Source of the DNA: RBG-16-42-24 sp964396785
GTDB taxonomy: Bacteria > Patescibacteriota > Microgenomatia > UBA8517
Assembly (NCBI GenBank): GCA_964396785.1
Contig: CAYNFU010000011.1
Location: forward strand, 1-19,745
Direction of reading: 5' to 3'
Length of the DNA: 19,745 nt
In this document: in pieces, positions 6,064 through 11,973 of the stretch
How the letters are laid out: each line of letters opens with the position of its first letter
How positions within the stretch are numbered: the first letter of the stretch is position 1
Notes under the pieces: generated by a model
The model's database searches: none
What the model saw: only the letters and a program-made list of their open reading frames with translations
Told to the model about the DNA's origin: nothing
Translations under genes and position numbers: made by a program

Positions 6064-8283
6064 TCAATTTCCACCCTTTCCATGAAAGGCCGAGTGGATA
6101 TCTCTTAGCTGTTTATTGGTTACATGAGTATAAATCTGGGTTGTAGAGACGTTTTTATGCCCAAGCATCTCCTGAACGCTCCTTAGATCCGCCCCAGCCA
6201 TAAGAAGGTCCGTCGCAAAAGAATTGTGGCTAACAAAGCCGTCCGTTATTAAGTTCTGGGTAGGAGAAACTGTAAAATCAAAAACGCTGTAGCGTGGAGA
6301 GGGGAGTCTTTTTATTTTTTTCACCTTCAGCCATTTTGTATTTTCGGCATTATAAATATTTTTGAGAATTTTTAATTTTTGACCGTGATAATTGAACCTT
6401 TCTATTTGTCTTATGAATTTGGCCACGGTCGATCGCAGTGGTACCATGGCGTTAAAGTATCTATTGGATTTTATTTTCTCATTTAAGGCCAAGGCGTAGC
6501 GAAATCCTACCTTGCCGTCTTTTTCTAGCTCCGAGAAGATTTCGCCTAAAATCTTCTGCACTGGAAGTTTTTCCTCTTGCCCTTTTGAATCCGCATTTAA
6601 GGTTTTTGCCTTAAGTGTCGGGATTAACTTTAAGAAAAGATCCTGGTCTTTCTTCCCCAGAATCTGAAGGGTATAAAACTTGTGTTTAAACTCCCTGCCT
6701 TGTGGAAGAGTGACACTCCTGTCTCTTTCTAAAAGATGGGCATCTATTCCGAGTCTTAAGAGCATCATTTGGATATCTTTCAGAAACTCTTTCGAGGAAG
6801 AAAATATTCTCGGGTCATGGAAAGAATTTCCCTCGGCATCATAAATCCCGGCGATAAAACTCACAATCTCTTCTTCGCTGGAATTTAACACAGGAGTGGG
6901 AACTCTTTTATCTTTGGCTAGTCCACCACAGCCTATCTCTATGAGAAAATTTACAAACTGATCCGAGTAAAAATTGAGACGAAATGAATTTGAGGAAGGA
7001 TTTTTTTCAATTCTGGCCTTTCCACCCAGACAAGTAAGGATAATTTTCTTATAAAATTCTAGGATTTTTCTATCTTTATCGTGAATTATAACTCCACGTC
7101 TAGCACGACTTATTACTCCGTCTCCCAAGATGTATCCGACAAGTCGTGATAGAAAAGGATTTAAATATTTTTTACCAATTAGGTCTATTTTCTTGACAGC
7201 CATGACATAATCCCCAAGTTTAAGCTGTTTTACGAAAACCTCGCAAAGCCCATTTTCATTCAAGGTAAATAGCCTGTGGTTGGGAGAACAAATGAGTTCG
7301 TATCCGTCAGCCCAAATCGAATAAAGAGAGGAAATATGACTCTCTTTGCCTACGACTTTTGCTCCCCTTACTTCTCCTTTGGAAAAATCCATTCCCAATA
7401 CTGAATCTTCTTGAGAGAAGTAAAGTTTGCGTGCGGAGACTATTCCGGGGTTAGCCGTAAAAATCCGTGTTTCCGGATGCAGACAATGTCTGAGAACGTG
7501 GGGGGTTGCGTCAACCGGGAGTTTTATCTTCCTGGCATATTTTTTAATCATCCTCTGGACCGAGCGGGGAGTAAGCCGCATTTTTTCATCCGGTGTGGTT
7601 GGCTCGACTTTGCCTTTATGCCTTATAAAAAGGGGTTTATAGTGGTCTCTCCTTTCTCCCAGGTACTTATGAAGCCATTCTGCCGCACGAGTGGAAAGAA
7701 ATACCACTCTTGCCCTACCTCCTTTTCCTACAATACCAAATTCTCTCCTGTCTAGGTCAATCTTGTCGCGATCAAGTTTAACTAGTTCCGAAACCCTAAG
7801 ACCAGTTGAAAAAAATACTTCTAATATTGCTTTATCGCGCTTTCCTTGAATGGTTGATAGGGAAGGGGAGTTAAGGAGTCTATCTACCTGGTCCCCAGAG
7901 AGGAATTTAACCTGCCTCTCCGGAATCTTGGGTAAGTCGATTTTTTCTGGAGCCAAAACTTTGTAGTCATTTTTTATTAGCCACTTAAGAAAACTCCTTA
8001 AAGCAATTGCATGATAACCTTGGGTTTTTCTACCTATGGTTCCCCCTTTGCCGTCGGGAAGGCCAGATAGGTGTACCCTAAAACGCCTGACTATCTCGGA
8101 ATTAATATCGGTGAGTCCCTGGTGGATATGCTCGACTCCGAGCCATCCTATAAATCTATTTAAATAGTGCCGATAGTTTCTTATTGTTAGGGGAGAAGCG
8201 CCGCGTTCGACCTGAAGATAATCTAAGAATTCTTCTATTTTCTTGCCAATTTCACTCTTACTAGCTGGGGCAGTATCAGCCAC
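6064..8283 (-). CDS. xerD: Tyrosine recombinase (XerC/XerD type) containing an intein
   Basis: The precursor has 739 residues from GTG 8283. Removing intein residues 267-687 leaves a 318-residue recombinase, the normal Xer size. The N-terminal SAM-like core-binding domain (about 10-115) includes ASPLTIRNYRHYLNRFIGWL. The catalytic domain has Arg163 (TGLRVSEL), Lys187 (VGKGGRARVV), His262 and Arg265 (PHVLRH), then after the intein His709 (MLGHKNVSTTQ) and the nucleophile Tyr718 (IYTHV). All catalytic residues are therefore present but split between the two exteins. Xer recombinases resolve chromosome dimers at dif; as the only Xer gene in view it may fill that role, but a mobile-element integrase is not excluded. 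It heads a three-gene minus operon. The C or D subtype is not resolved. Confidence 0.93.
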   Translation of the reverse strand: MADTAPASKSEIGKKIEEFLDYLQVERGASPLTIRNYRHYLNRFIGWLGVEHIHQGLTDINSEIVRRFRVHLSGLPDGKGGTIGRKTQGYHAIALRSFLKWLIKNDYKVLAPEKIDLPKIPERQVKFLSGDQVDRLLNSPSLSTIQGKRDKAILEVFFSTGLRVSELVKLDRDKIDLDRREFGIVGKGGRARVVFLSTRAAEWLHKYLGERRDHYKPLFIRHKGKVEPTTPDEKMRLTPRSVQRMIKKYARKIKLPVDATPHVLRHCLHPETRIFTANPGIVSARKLYFSQEDSVLGMDFSKGEVRGAKVVGKESHISSLYSIWADGYELICSPNHRLFTLNENGLCEVFVKQLKLGDYVMAVKKIDLIGKKYLNPFLSRLVGYILGDGVISRARRGVIIHDKDRKILEFYKKIILTCLGGKARIEKNPSSNSFRLNFYSDQFVNFLIEIGCGGLAKDKRVPTPVLNSSEEEIVSFIAGIYDAEGNSFHDPRIFSSSKEFLKDIQMMLLRLGIDAHLLERDRSVTLPQGREFKHKFYTLQILGKKDQDLFLKLIPTLKAKTLNADSKGQEEKLPVQKILGEIFSELEKDGKVGFRYALALNEKIKSNRYFNAMVPLRSTVAKFIRQIERFNYHGQKLKILKNIYNAENTKWLKVKKIKRLPSPRYSVFDFTVSPTQNLITDGFVSHNSFATDLLMAGADLRSVQEMLGHKNVSTTQIYTHVTNKQLRDIHSAFHGKGGN
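6223..7485 (-). mobile_element. Intein with two-motif LAGLIDADG homing endonuclease, in the recombinase active site
   Basis: 421 codons in frame within the recombinase. Block A starts at Cys1 (CLHPETRIFTANPG). Block B is ELICSPNHRLF with His70; the usual Thr is Ser. The endonuclease motifs are LVGYILGDG (115-123, acidic Asp122) and IAGIYDAEG (211-219, acidic Glu218), both with the metal-binding acidic residue, so the endonuclease may be active. Block F is YSVFDFTV with Asp413 and block G is FVSHN with His420-Asn421, followed by Ser as the +1 residue. This is a complete class 1 splicing set. The insertion point is PHVLRH^SFATDLL, between the box II Arg-His and the following Ser. Self-splicing and homing are known for the family; activity here is inferred. 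Confidence 0.95.
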
Positions 8284-8293
8284 TTATACAATC

Positions 8294-8348
8294 AGGTTAG
8301 CAAGTTTGGGTTAGTATGTCAAGATTGTGCGACACATCTATACTAACC
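8294..8348 (-). promoter_or_regulatory. Possible xerD promoter with flanking inverted repeat
   Basis: On the minus strand a perfect TTGACA (8322-8317) is followed by 17 nt and TAACCT (8299-8294), a weak -10, 10 nt before the GTG. A perfect 9-bp inverted repeat, GGTTAGTAT (8309-8317) and ATACTAACC (8340-8348), brackets the -35, so a regulator bound there could block it. The upstream arm overlaps the 3' end of the HAD gene. No U-tract follows, so it is not a terminator. Confidence 0.4.
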
Positions 8349-9000
8349 GTCTTGTCAGTTCCAAAAATGCATAGGCTAGATTGGACATACTTCTTGGGTC
8401 TTGCGATCTTATGAGCCTACTTCCAGCGTAGCTAAAGTCCAGATTCCAAGGCTGATTAACCATAACCACACCTGCTTTGGTTCTATTCAGAATATCGAGT
8501 GCATCTTCGGCCACATCTTCAAAATGCCACTCAATTCCTTTGCTATTGATCTTTTGCACCTTATGTTCCGGATTAATATCAACACCATCCGTCTGTAAAA
8601 GAAAGGAGTTTCTATCTATCCAGGGTGTCCAGTATCCATACCACTCATAGGTAAAACCGGTAGCGGTTGCGGGTCTGGCAGAAATAAATAAAGGTTTAAT
8701 TTGCAACCGTTTTAACCAGCTCAGGACAACCATGGCTCCGGCAGTTGGATCGGCTTCAACCATCACTTGCCTACTGTTATAAAAATTAGTGGCGGCCGCC
8801 CTTCCGTCTTCTAACGTGGTATCTTTCTCAAACCACCTTGCAAGTTCCCAGTTGGTTTTTACATCCTCGAATCTGTGATTTGTTCCGTGAACCCAATTAT
8901 AAAGATGAACCGTTCTTGCATAAGTTCCGATACATGTATTATCTATGTCAAAACTTAGACGGATTTGCCCCAATCTTTCGCCGGCTCTCTCAATCAACAT
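8338..9000 (-). CDS. HAD-superfamily hydrolase, 5'-nucleotidase-like
   Basis: 220 residues. HAD motif I is LSFDIDNTCIGT with nucleophile Asp18 and acid/base Asp20. Motif II is PLFISARPA with Ser107. A lysine of motif III lies in PEHKVQKINSKG, and motif IV is HFEDVAEDALDI with Glu161/Asp162. The helical cap between motifs I and II (about 28-95) fits the C1 cap of deoxyribonucleotidases (NT5C-like). The family hydrolyses phosphate monoesters with Mg2+; a nucleotide substrate is inferred from overall resemblance and is not proved. No signal peptide is seen, so it should be cytosolic. It is transcribed toward xerD from its own leaderless promoter and follows the long non-coding stretch. Confidence 0.8.
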   Translation of the reverse strand: MLIERAGERLGQIRLSFDIDNTCIGTYARTVHLYNWVHGTNHRFEDVKTNWELARWFEKDTTLEDGRAAATNFYNSRQVMVEADPTAGAMVVLSWLKRLQIKPLFISARPATATGFTYEWYGYWTPWIDRNSFLLQTDGVDINPEHKVQKINSKGIEWHFEDVAEDALDILNRTKAGVVMVNQPWNLDFSYAGSRLIRSQDPRSMSNLAYAFLELTRRLV

Positions 9001-9006
9001 TTGGTT

Positions 9007-9034
9007 ATTCTACCATAAGGATGACTTCGTGTAA
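9007..9034 (-). promoter_or_regulatory. Leaderless promoter of the HAD gene
   Basis: On the minus strand TTACAC (9034-9029), 16-nt spacer, and TGG plus TAGAAT (9012-9007), an extended -10. Exactly 6 nt separate the -10 from ATG 9000. No SD is present. Confidence 0.6.
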
Positions 9035-9062
9035 TCGATTCTAAGGCCTGTATTTTATTAAA

Positions 9063-9080
9063 GACGACTAACTAATCGTC
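9063..9080 (-). terminator. Weak candidate terminator hairpin
   Basis: GACGA (9063-9067) pairs with TCGTC (9076-9080) around an 8-nt loop. On the minus strand it is followed by TTTAATAAAA. It would stop minus-strand transcription just before the HAD promoter. Stem and U-tract are both short. Confidence 0.35.
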
Positions 9081-9376
9081 CCTTATTTATGGGATTTTCT
9101 TCAATTTGTTCGGAAATTACAAAAAATCCATAAAAGTACACTAAACCAGGGGAGTGGCCGACAGGCTAGATTTCTTCGCTTTTTATTCGGTTTAAAAAAT
9201 TGATAGACACCGCTGAAAATAGAGTAATTTGAATGGAAAAACTTTTATGCCATTAAATAAATAAGAAAAAAGATTGTAAAGTAGAGAAAATACTCTCCTC
9301 CCAGAGCCAATCTTGGTTACGTCGTAAAAGTATTATTGTGCGACATTATATAATACCGCTTCCCTAGGTAGGATAT

Positions 9377-9484
9377 GTCCCTATAAAGCCAGAGGGACTC
9401 TAGACAGAGAATAAAGGTTCTTTTCTGCCTTCGCCTTCCCATATCTATTACCTATCCAGATTTAAAAGAAGGCATCTCTGTCTA
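9377..9484. other. Two adjacent hairpins, candidate structured RNA domain
   Basis: GTCCCT (9377-9382) pairs with AGGGAC (9393-9398). Two bases on, TAGACAGAGA (9401-9410) pairs perfectly with TCTCTGTCTA (9475-9484). Directly stacked inside on the 3' side, TGCCTTC (9426-9432) pairs with GAAGGCA (9468-9474), leaving a 15-nt bulge on the 5' side. This gives a 17-bp bulged helix. TTCTTTT (9419-9425 region) can compete for AAAAGAA, offering an alternative fold. Strand and transcription are unknown. Confidence 0.45.
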
Positions 9485-9803
9485 TCCTTAACAAGAGGTC
9501 GACATCTCCTCCCCGGGGGGCTAAGAAGCAGATTGAGTAATAGTTATCCACATTTGAGGGAGCAAGTGAAGCTAAATGTTAATTCTTCGTGCCTGCTTAC
9601 TATATCAATCTACATCACTTTCTGTTCGGCTTATCTTCGGAGACCCTGTTACGTCGCTTTTTGTGAAAACTACCTATAATATTTGTGAAAAGTATTATCA
9701 AATTATAGGGTGTATTGCTAAATATTTGAAGTTAGTCCCCTCTCTCCCCTGCCTAGGTGTCTGTCTTAATTTCTGGAAAACTTTTATAAAGATTTAAACT
9801 TCT

Positions 9804-10574
9804 TTATCCACCCCAGCGAGTTGCAAAAAACATTCCTATAAAAACAAGCACCCCTACTATCAGGTATTCCCTAACGGTTGAAGGAAATAGCCTCTCCTCC
9901 AATTTTGCCTGTCCCAGTCCGAGGAGCATGTACAAGGAAACGGTCAGGAATAGTGATCCTACAACTACCGTTGTCGGCCAAAAGAAAAGTGAAACTGCAA
10001 TCTCCCCCATCACCAGTCCTAAGATTGCGGAAATCAAAACTAAATTCTTGGAAAATTCTTTTTCCAAGCTTATTACCCAAAGCCCTTGGGAAAAAAATAA
10101 GAAGGACGAAAGGCTGACCAAGGGAGCAGTGAACCAGGGCATAAGTTTAAGAGATAATATTGCGTCAAATATTAGGAAGGAAATAATTAAAGTGAGCACA
10201 AATCCTACTCCCCTAGCCGCGCGTAGGAGTGCAATAGTCCTTATTGCGGCAACCGTATAAATATTGGCTGTAAGGCACAAAACATAAATTCCTGCGAGGT
10301 AAACAACGACTATTGGAAGCCTGGTAAAGAAACTGACGGGTAGAAGAAACCAAAATGTCCCTACTCCCAAGGTGAATAGGAAGGGTAAAATTAACGTAAG
10401 CATGGTCATATCTTTTGCCAGTCCCTCTCGTAGGGCCCAGAAAAAAAGCACTACAGTTAAGACTCCTAGGCCACCTACGGCAATGAATTTATTCTGATCT
10501 TTAAGAAACTGGAGCATAAAAAAGCCCAAGGAAAGAATTCCCGAGGTAATTAAAAACTTTTTGCGTTTACTCAT
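9804..10574 (-). CDS. Polytopic membrane protein downstream of yebC
   Basis: 256 residues from ATG 10574, 4 nt after the yebC stop. A longer frame to 10649 would overlap yebC heavily and lacks a membrane-protein-like start, so it is not chosen. The N-terminus MSKRKKFLITSGILSLGFFM is positive-inside followed by a membrane segment. About eight hydrophobic segments follow, for example FIAVGGLGVLTVVLFFWAL, LPIVVVYLAGIYVLCLTANI and EYLIVGVLVFIGMFFATRW at the C-terminus. No transporter, enzyme or binding motif is visible and I do not recognise a named function. Tight spacing makes it part of the yebC transcript. The 3' end is followed by the long non-coding region. Confidence 0.75.
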   Translation of the reverse strand: MSKRKKFLITSGILSLGFFMLQFLKDQNKFIAVGGLGVLTVVLFFWALREGLAKDMTMLTLILPFLFTLGVGTFWFLLPVSFFTRLPIVVVYLAGIYVLCLTANIYTVAAIRTIALLRAARGVGFVLTLIISFLIFDAILSLKLMPWFTAPLVSLSSFLFFSQGLWVISLEKEFSKNLVLISAILGLVMGEIAVSLFFWPTTVVVGSLFLTVSLYMLLGLGQAKLEERLFPSTVREYLIVGVLVFIGMFFATRWGG

Positions 10575-10578
10575 AAAT

Positions 10579-11316
10579 TCAGAGTTTTGAGAGGACTTCG
10601 GTGGGTATATCGAGGTTGGCAAAAACCTTTTGAACGTCTTCGTGCTCATTCAGGGAATCTAGGAAGGTTATCGCTTTGTTTGCTTCAGTTGGAGCTGTAA
10701 CGCTTATATAGTTTTTGGGTCTTTGTACGAGTTCGACCCCGACAATCGTAAAACCAGCGCCCTCAAGGGCTTTCCTAAAGGAACTCAGCTTTTCCGAAGA
10801 AACGTGAACTTCGATTCCATCGTCTGTCTCCTCCATATCCTCCACTCCTAAATCTATTAGTTTTAACATTTGTGCCTCGGCATCCCCTTCGTTTTTAACC
10901 ACGATTTGTCCCTTTGGCTCAAAGTTAAAGGAAACCGCCCCAGGGCCGGCAAGGCTCCCTCCTGCTCTCTCAAAGATATTCTTAATTTCCTGCCCAGTTC
11001 GATTTCTATTGTCAGTCGCCACCTCAACCATAACTGCAACACCCGAAGGACCAAAACCCTCATATGAAACTTCATCGAGGCTCTCTCCCCCACTTGCCCG
11101 GGAAATGGCCCTTTCGATATTGTCCTTGGGCATGTTAAAGCCCCTTGCTTTATCTATCGCTACTCTTAGTTTGAAGTTGGAATTAGGATCCGGGCCTCCC
11201 CCGGTTTTTGCGGCAATCGATATGGCCTTGCCAAGTTTAGAAAACATATTGCCACGAGCGGCGTCCTTTGACTCTTTTTGACGTTTAATTGTTGCGTAAT
11301 GAGAATGTCCAGACAT
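10579..11316 (-). CDS. yebC: YebC/PmpR family protein (transcription or translation regulator)
   Basis: 245 residues, the usual family length (about 240-250). The N-terminus MSGHSHYATIKRQKESKDAA is the family signature (MSGHSKW.. in most members), followed by FSKLGKAI and the conserved GGGPDPNSNFKLRVAIDKAR and NMPKDNIERAI. The middle has YEGFGPSGVAVMVEVATDN and the C-terminal domain EAGLEYVP-type region is represented by GAGFTIVGVELVQRP. The family was described as DNA-binding regulators (PmpR) and more recently as relieving ribosome stalling at proline runs in some bacteria; either role is possible here. A TATAAT lies 24 nt upstream. The stop is TGA. It precedes the membrane protein with a 4-nt gap. 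Confidence 0.95.
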   Translation of the reverse strand: MSGHSHYATIKRQKESKDAARGNMFSKLGKAISIAAKTGGGPDPNSNFKLRVAIDKARGFNMPKDNIERAISRASGGESLDEVSYEGFGPSGVAVMVEVATDNRNRTGQEIKNIFERAGGSLAGPGAVSFNFEPKGQIVVKNEGDAEAQMLKLIDLGVEDMEETDDGIEVHVSSEKLSSFRKALEGAGFTIVGVELVQRPKNYISVTAPTEANKAITFLDSLNEHEDVQKVFANLDIPTEVLSKL

Positions 11317-11340
11317 GTAAATGGAGGCTCACCCGGGGTA

Positions 11341-11346
11341 ATTATA
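11341..11346 (-). promoter_or_regulatory. -10 box of yebC
   Basis: A perfect TATAAT on the minus strand (11346-11341) is 24 nt before ATG 11316. Only a T-rich stretch (about 11364-11369) stands at the -35. The short leader, about 17 nt, contains no SD. Confidence 0.5.
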
Positions 11347-11376
11347 CTACGAAAATTTGCCCTTAAAAAGCGTGAA

Positions 11377-11433
11377 GGCCCGGACACCGAAAAAAACGAC
11401 ACAAATTACGTGTCAATTCTTTCGGGCCGGGCC
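11377..11433. terminator. Nested hairpin with minus-strand U-tract (terminator or attenuator)
   Basis: Three stacked inverted repeats: GGCCCGG (11377-11383)/CCGGGCC (11427-11433), CCGAAA (11387-11392)/TTTCGG (11420-11425) and GACAC (11398-11402)/GTGTC (11410-11414). On the minus strand the inner hairpin is followed by G and seven T (11396-11390), the shape of an intrinsic terminator for the small-ORF cassette. The outer arms can also pair with that U-tract region, so two folds compete. A 12-codon ORF covers the 5' side of the structure. Confidence 0.65.
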
Positions 11434-11444
11434 CAATCACACAT
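11406..11444 (-). CDS. 12-residue ORF with strong SD, leader-peptide-like
   Basis: ATG 11444 is preceded at 7 nt by AAGGAGG, which itself overlaps the stop of the 51-residue gene. It encodes MCDWARPERIDT and stops at TAA inside the loop of the terminator hairpin. A ribosome on this ORF would cover the 5' arms of the nested structure, as in translation-controlled attenuation. No run of a single amino acid is present to name an effector. It may be a real microprotein, a leader peptide or a chance frame; the SD and position are the only support. Confidence 0.35.
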   Translation of the reverse strand: MCDWARPERIDT

Positions 11445-11456
11445 ACACACACCTCC

Positions 11457-11612
11457 TTACCTGGGCAGGTTGCCAACCAACAGGATGACAGCCATGCAGA
11501 GAAGGATTCCCAGCGAGAGAAGAATGAGCATCTTGCGCCCATCTCTCGACGGCTGGCCGAGCTTTTGGCCTATGACTCCATTGAATTTACTTTCTTTTTG
11601 GTGCGCCCGCAC
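11457..11612 (-). CDS. Small single-pass membrane protein (51 residues)
   Basis: The start is GTG 11612, preceded by AAAGGAGGGTCAA, a textbook SD with 5-nt spacing. The first 26 codons lie in a different frame over the 3' end of the 67-residue gene (26-nt overlap). The protein begins MRAHQKESKFNGVIG, has a charged stretch GQPSRDGRK, and then one hydrophobic helix MLILLSLGILLCMAVILLV (about 28-46) before the tail GNLPR. No family is recognised. Overlap and SD indicate co-translation with the 67-residue protein, so the two may act together in the membrane. The local DNA is visibly more GC-rich than its flanks. Confidence 0.6.
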   Translation of the reverse strand: MRAHQKESKFNGVIGQKLGQPSRDGRKMLILLSLGILLCMAVILLVGNLPR

Positions 11613-11790
11613 TTGACCCTCCTTTCTGCTCGAAAAAGGCAGCGTACCATTTCCAGGCGAAGAAGAATGCAGCTACCGGTATTACAACCTCCACTCCAAT
11701 CGGCGCGTGCCTTGCGGTAAGCCAGACCCATACTTCGTTGGTCAGTACCCAGGCTACGGCCGCCGCGCTAATTGCAACTAGGTACTTCAT
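11587..11790 (-). CDS. Small two-pass membrane protein (67 residues)
   Basis: ATG 11790 has a strong SD, GAGAGGAGG, with 8-nt spacing. The protein has one hydrophobic segment at about 3-22 (YLVAISAAAVAWVLTNEVWV) and a second at about 33-52 (VEVVIPVAAFFFAWKWYAAF), rich in Trp and aromatic residues, and a polar tail GGSSAGAPKRK. No family is recognised; a toxin, phage-type or envelope microprotein are all possible. It is first in a two- or three-ORF cassette ending at the nested hairpin. The SD-driven starts and higher GC are unlike neighbouring genes, which may point to acquisition or to unusually strong expression. Confidence 0.6.
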   Translation of the reverse strand: MKYLVAISAAAVAWVLTNEVWVWLTARHAPIGVEVVIPVAAFFFAWKWYAAFFEQKGGSSAGAPKRK

Positions 11791-11882
11791 TGGCTTTGCC
11801 TCCTCTCGTGAATTGTGTGTGTGCGAGTCTGACGCCCAGAAATGTAGAGCTATCCTACAAAGGGCTACTCACTAGCTTCAAA

Positions 11883-11888
11883 AGTATA
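11883..11888 (-). promoter_or_regulatory. Candidate -10 box of the small-ORF cassette
   Basis: The minus strand reads TGA then TATACT (11888-11883), an extended -10. The -35 region is only T-rich. A leader of about 85 nt would precede ATG 11790. It is divergent from the TPR promoter about 50 nt away. Confidence 0.4.
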
Positions 11889-11933
11889 TCACAGGCACAA
11901 GTAAAAATAAACTATGGGCTATAGCTTTTCCAC

Positions 11934-11961
11934 TTGACAGCCCTTATTACACATTTATACT
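11934..11961 (+). promoter_or_regulatory. Promoter of the TPR gene
   Basis: A perfect TTGACA (11934-11939), 16-nt spacer and TATACT (11956-11961). Start of transcription should be near 11968, leaving only about 6 nt before ATG 11974. A GGGAG (11965-11969) lies so close that most of it would fall at or before the mRNA 5' end. Confidence 0.7.
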
Positions 11962-11973
11962 CAAGGGAGTCAA

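Larger units (their letters stand above)
9001..9803. other. 803-nt stretch without a convincing gene, rich in inverted repeats
   Basis: No open frame here has gene-like content. The longest, 9576-9797 on the plus strand, has no SD or recognisable domain. Several inverted repeats are present: GACGA/TCGTC (9063-9080), GTATTAT/ATAATAC (9330-9356), GTCCCT/AGGGAC (9377-9398), TAGACAGAGA/TCTCTGTCTA (9401-9484), CCCCGGGG near 9512 and CCTATAAT/ATTATAGG (9673-9709). CAGGGGAG at 9147-9154 is complementary to CTCCCCTG near 9744-9751, which could close a ~600-nt domain. I could not match conserved elements of RNase P RNA, tmRNA, SRP RNA or a T-box on either strand. Confidence 0.55.

Noticed and set aside
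7411..7755. 114-residue plus-strand frame opposite the intein junction
   Set aside because: It is antisense to the recombinase catalytic region and has no start signal or known domain.
6064..8283. The insertion as a group I/II intron or insertion sequence
   Set aside because: The frame stays open throughout, with complete protein-splicing motifs at both ends and no terminal repeats or target duplication.
9544..9552. Perfect DnaA box TTATCCACA, with a one-mismatch copy near 9805, as a replication origin
   Set aside because: Only one clear box is present, with no dnaA, dnaN or box cluster nearby. A single 9-mer is expected by chance often enough.
9576..9797. 73-residue plus-strand open frame in the long gap
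   Set aside because: No SD, no promoter at the right distance, no recognised motif; it spans inverted repeats and looks like chance.
9001..9803. RNase P RNA, tmRNA, SRP RNA or T-box in the long gap
   Set aside because: I looked on both strands for their conserved core sequences and found none; a covariance-model search would be needed to be certain.
10575..10649. Longer start for the membrane protein after yebC
   Set aside because: It would overlap yebC by about 70 nt and add a polar stretch; ATG 10574 lies just after the yebC stop.
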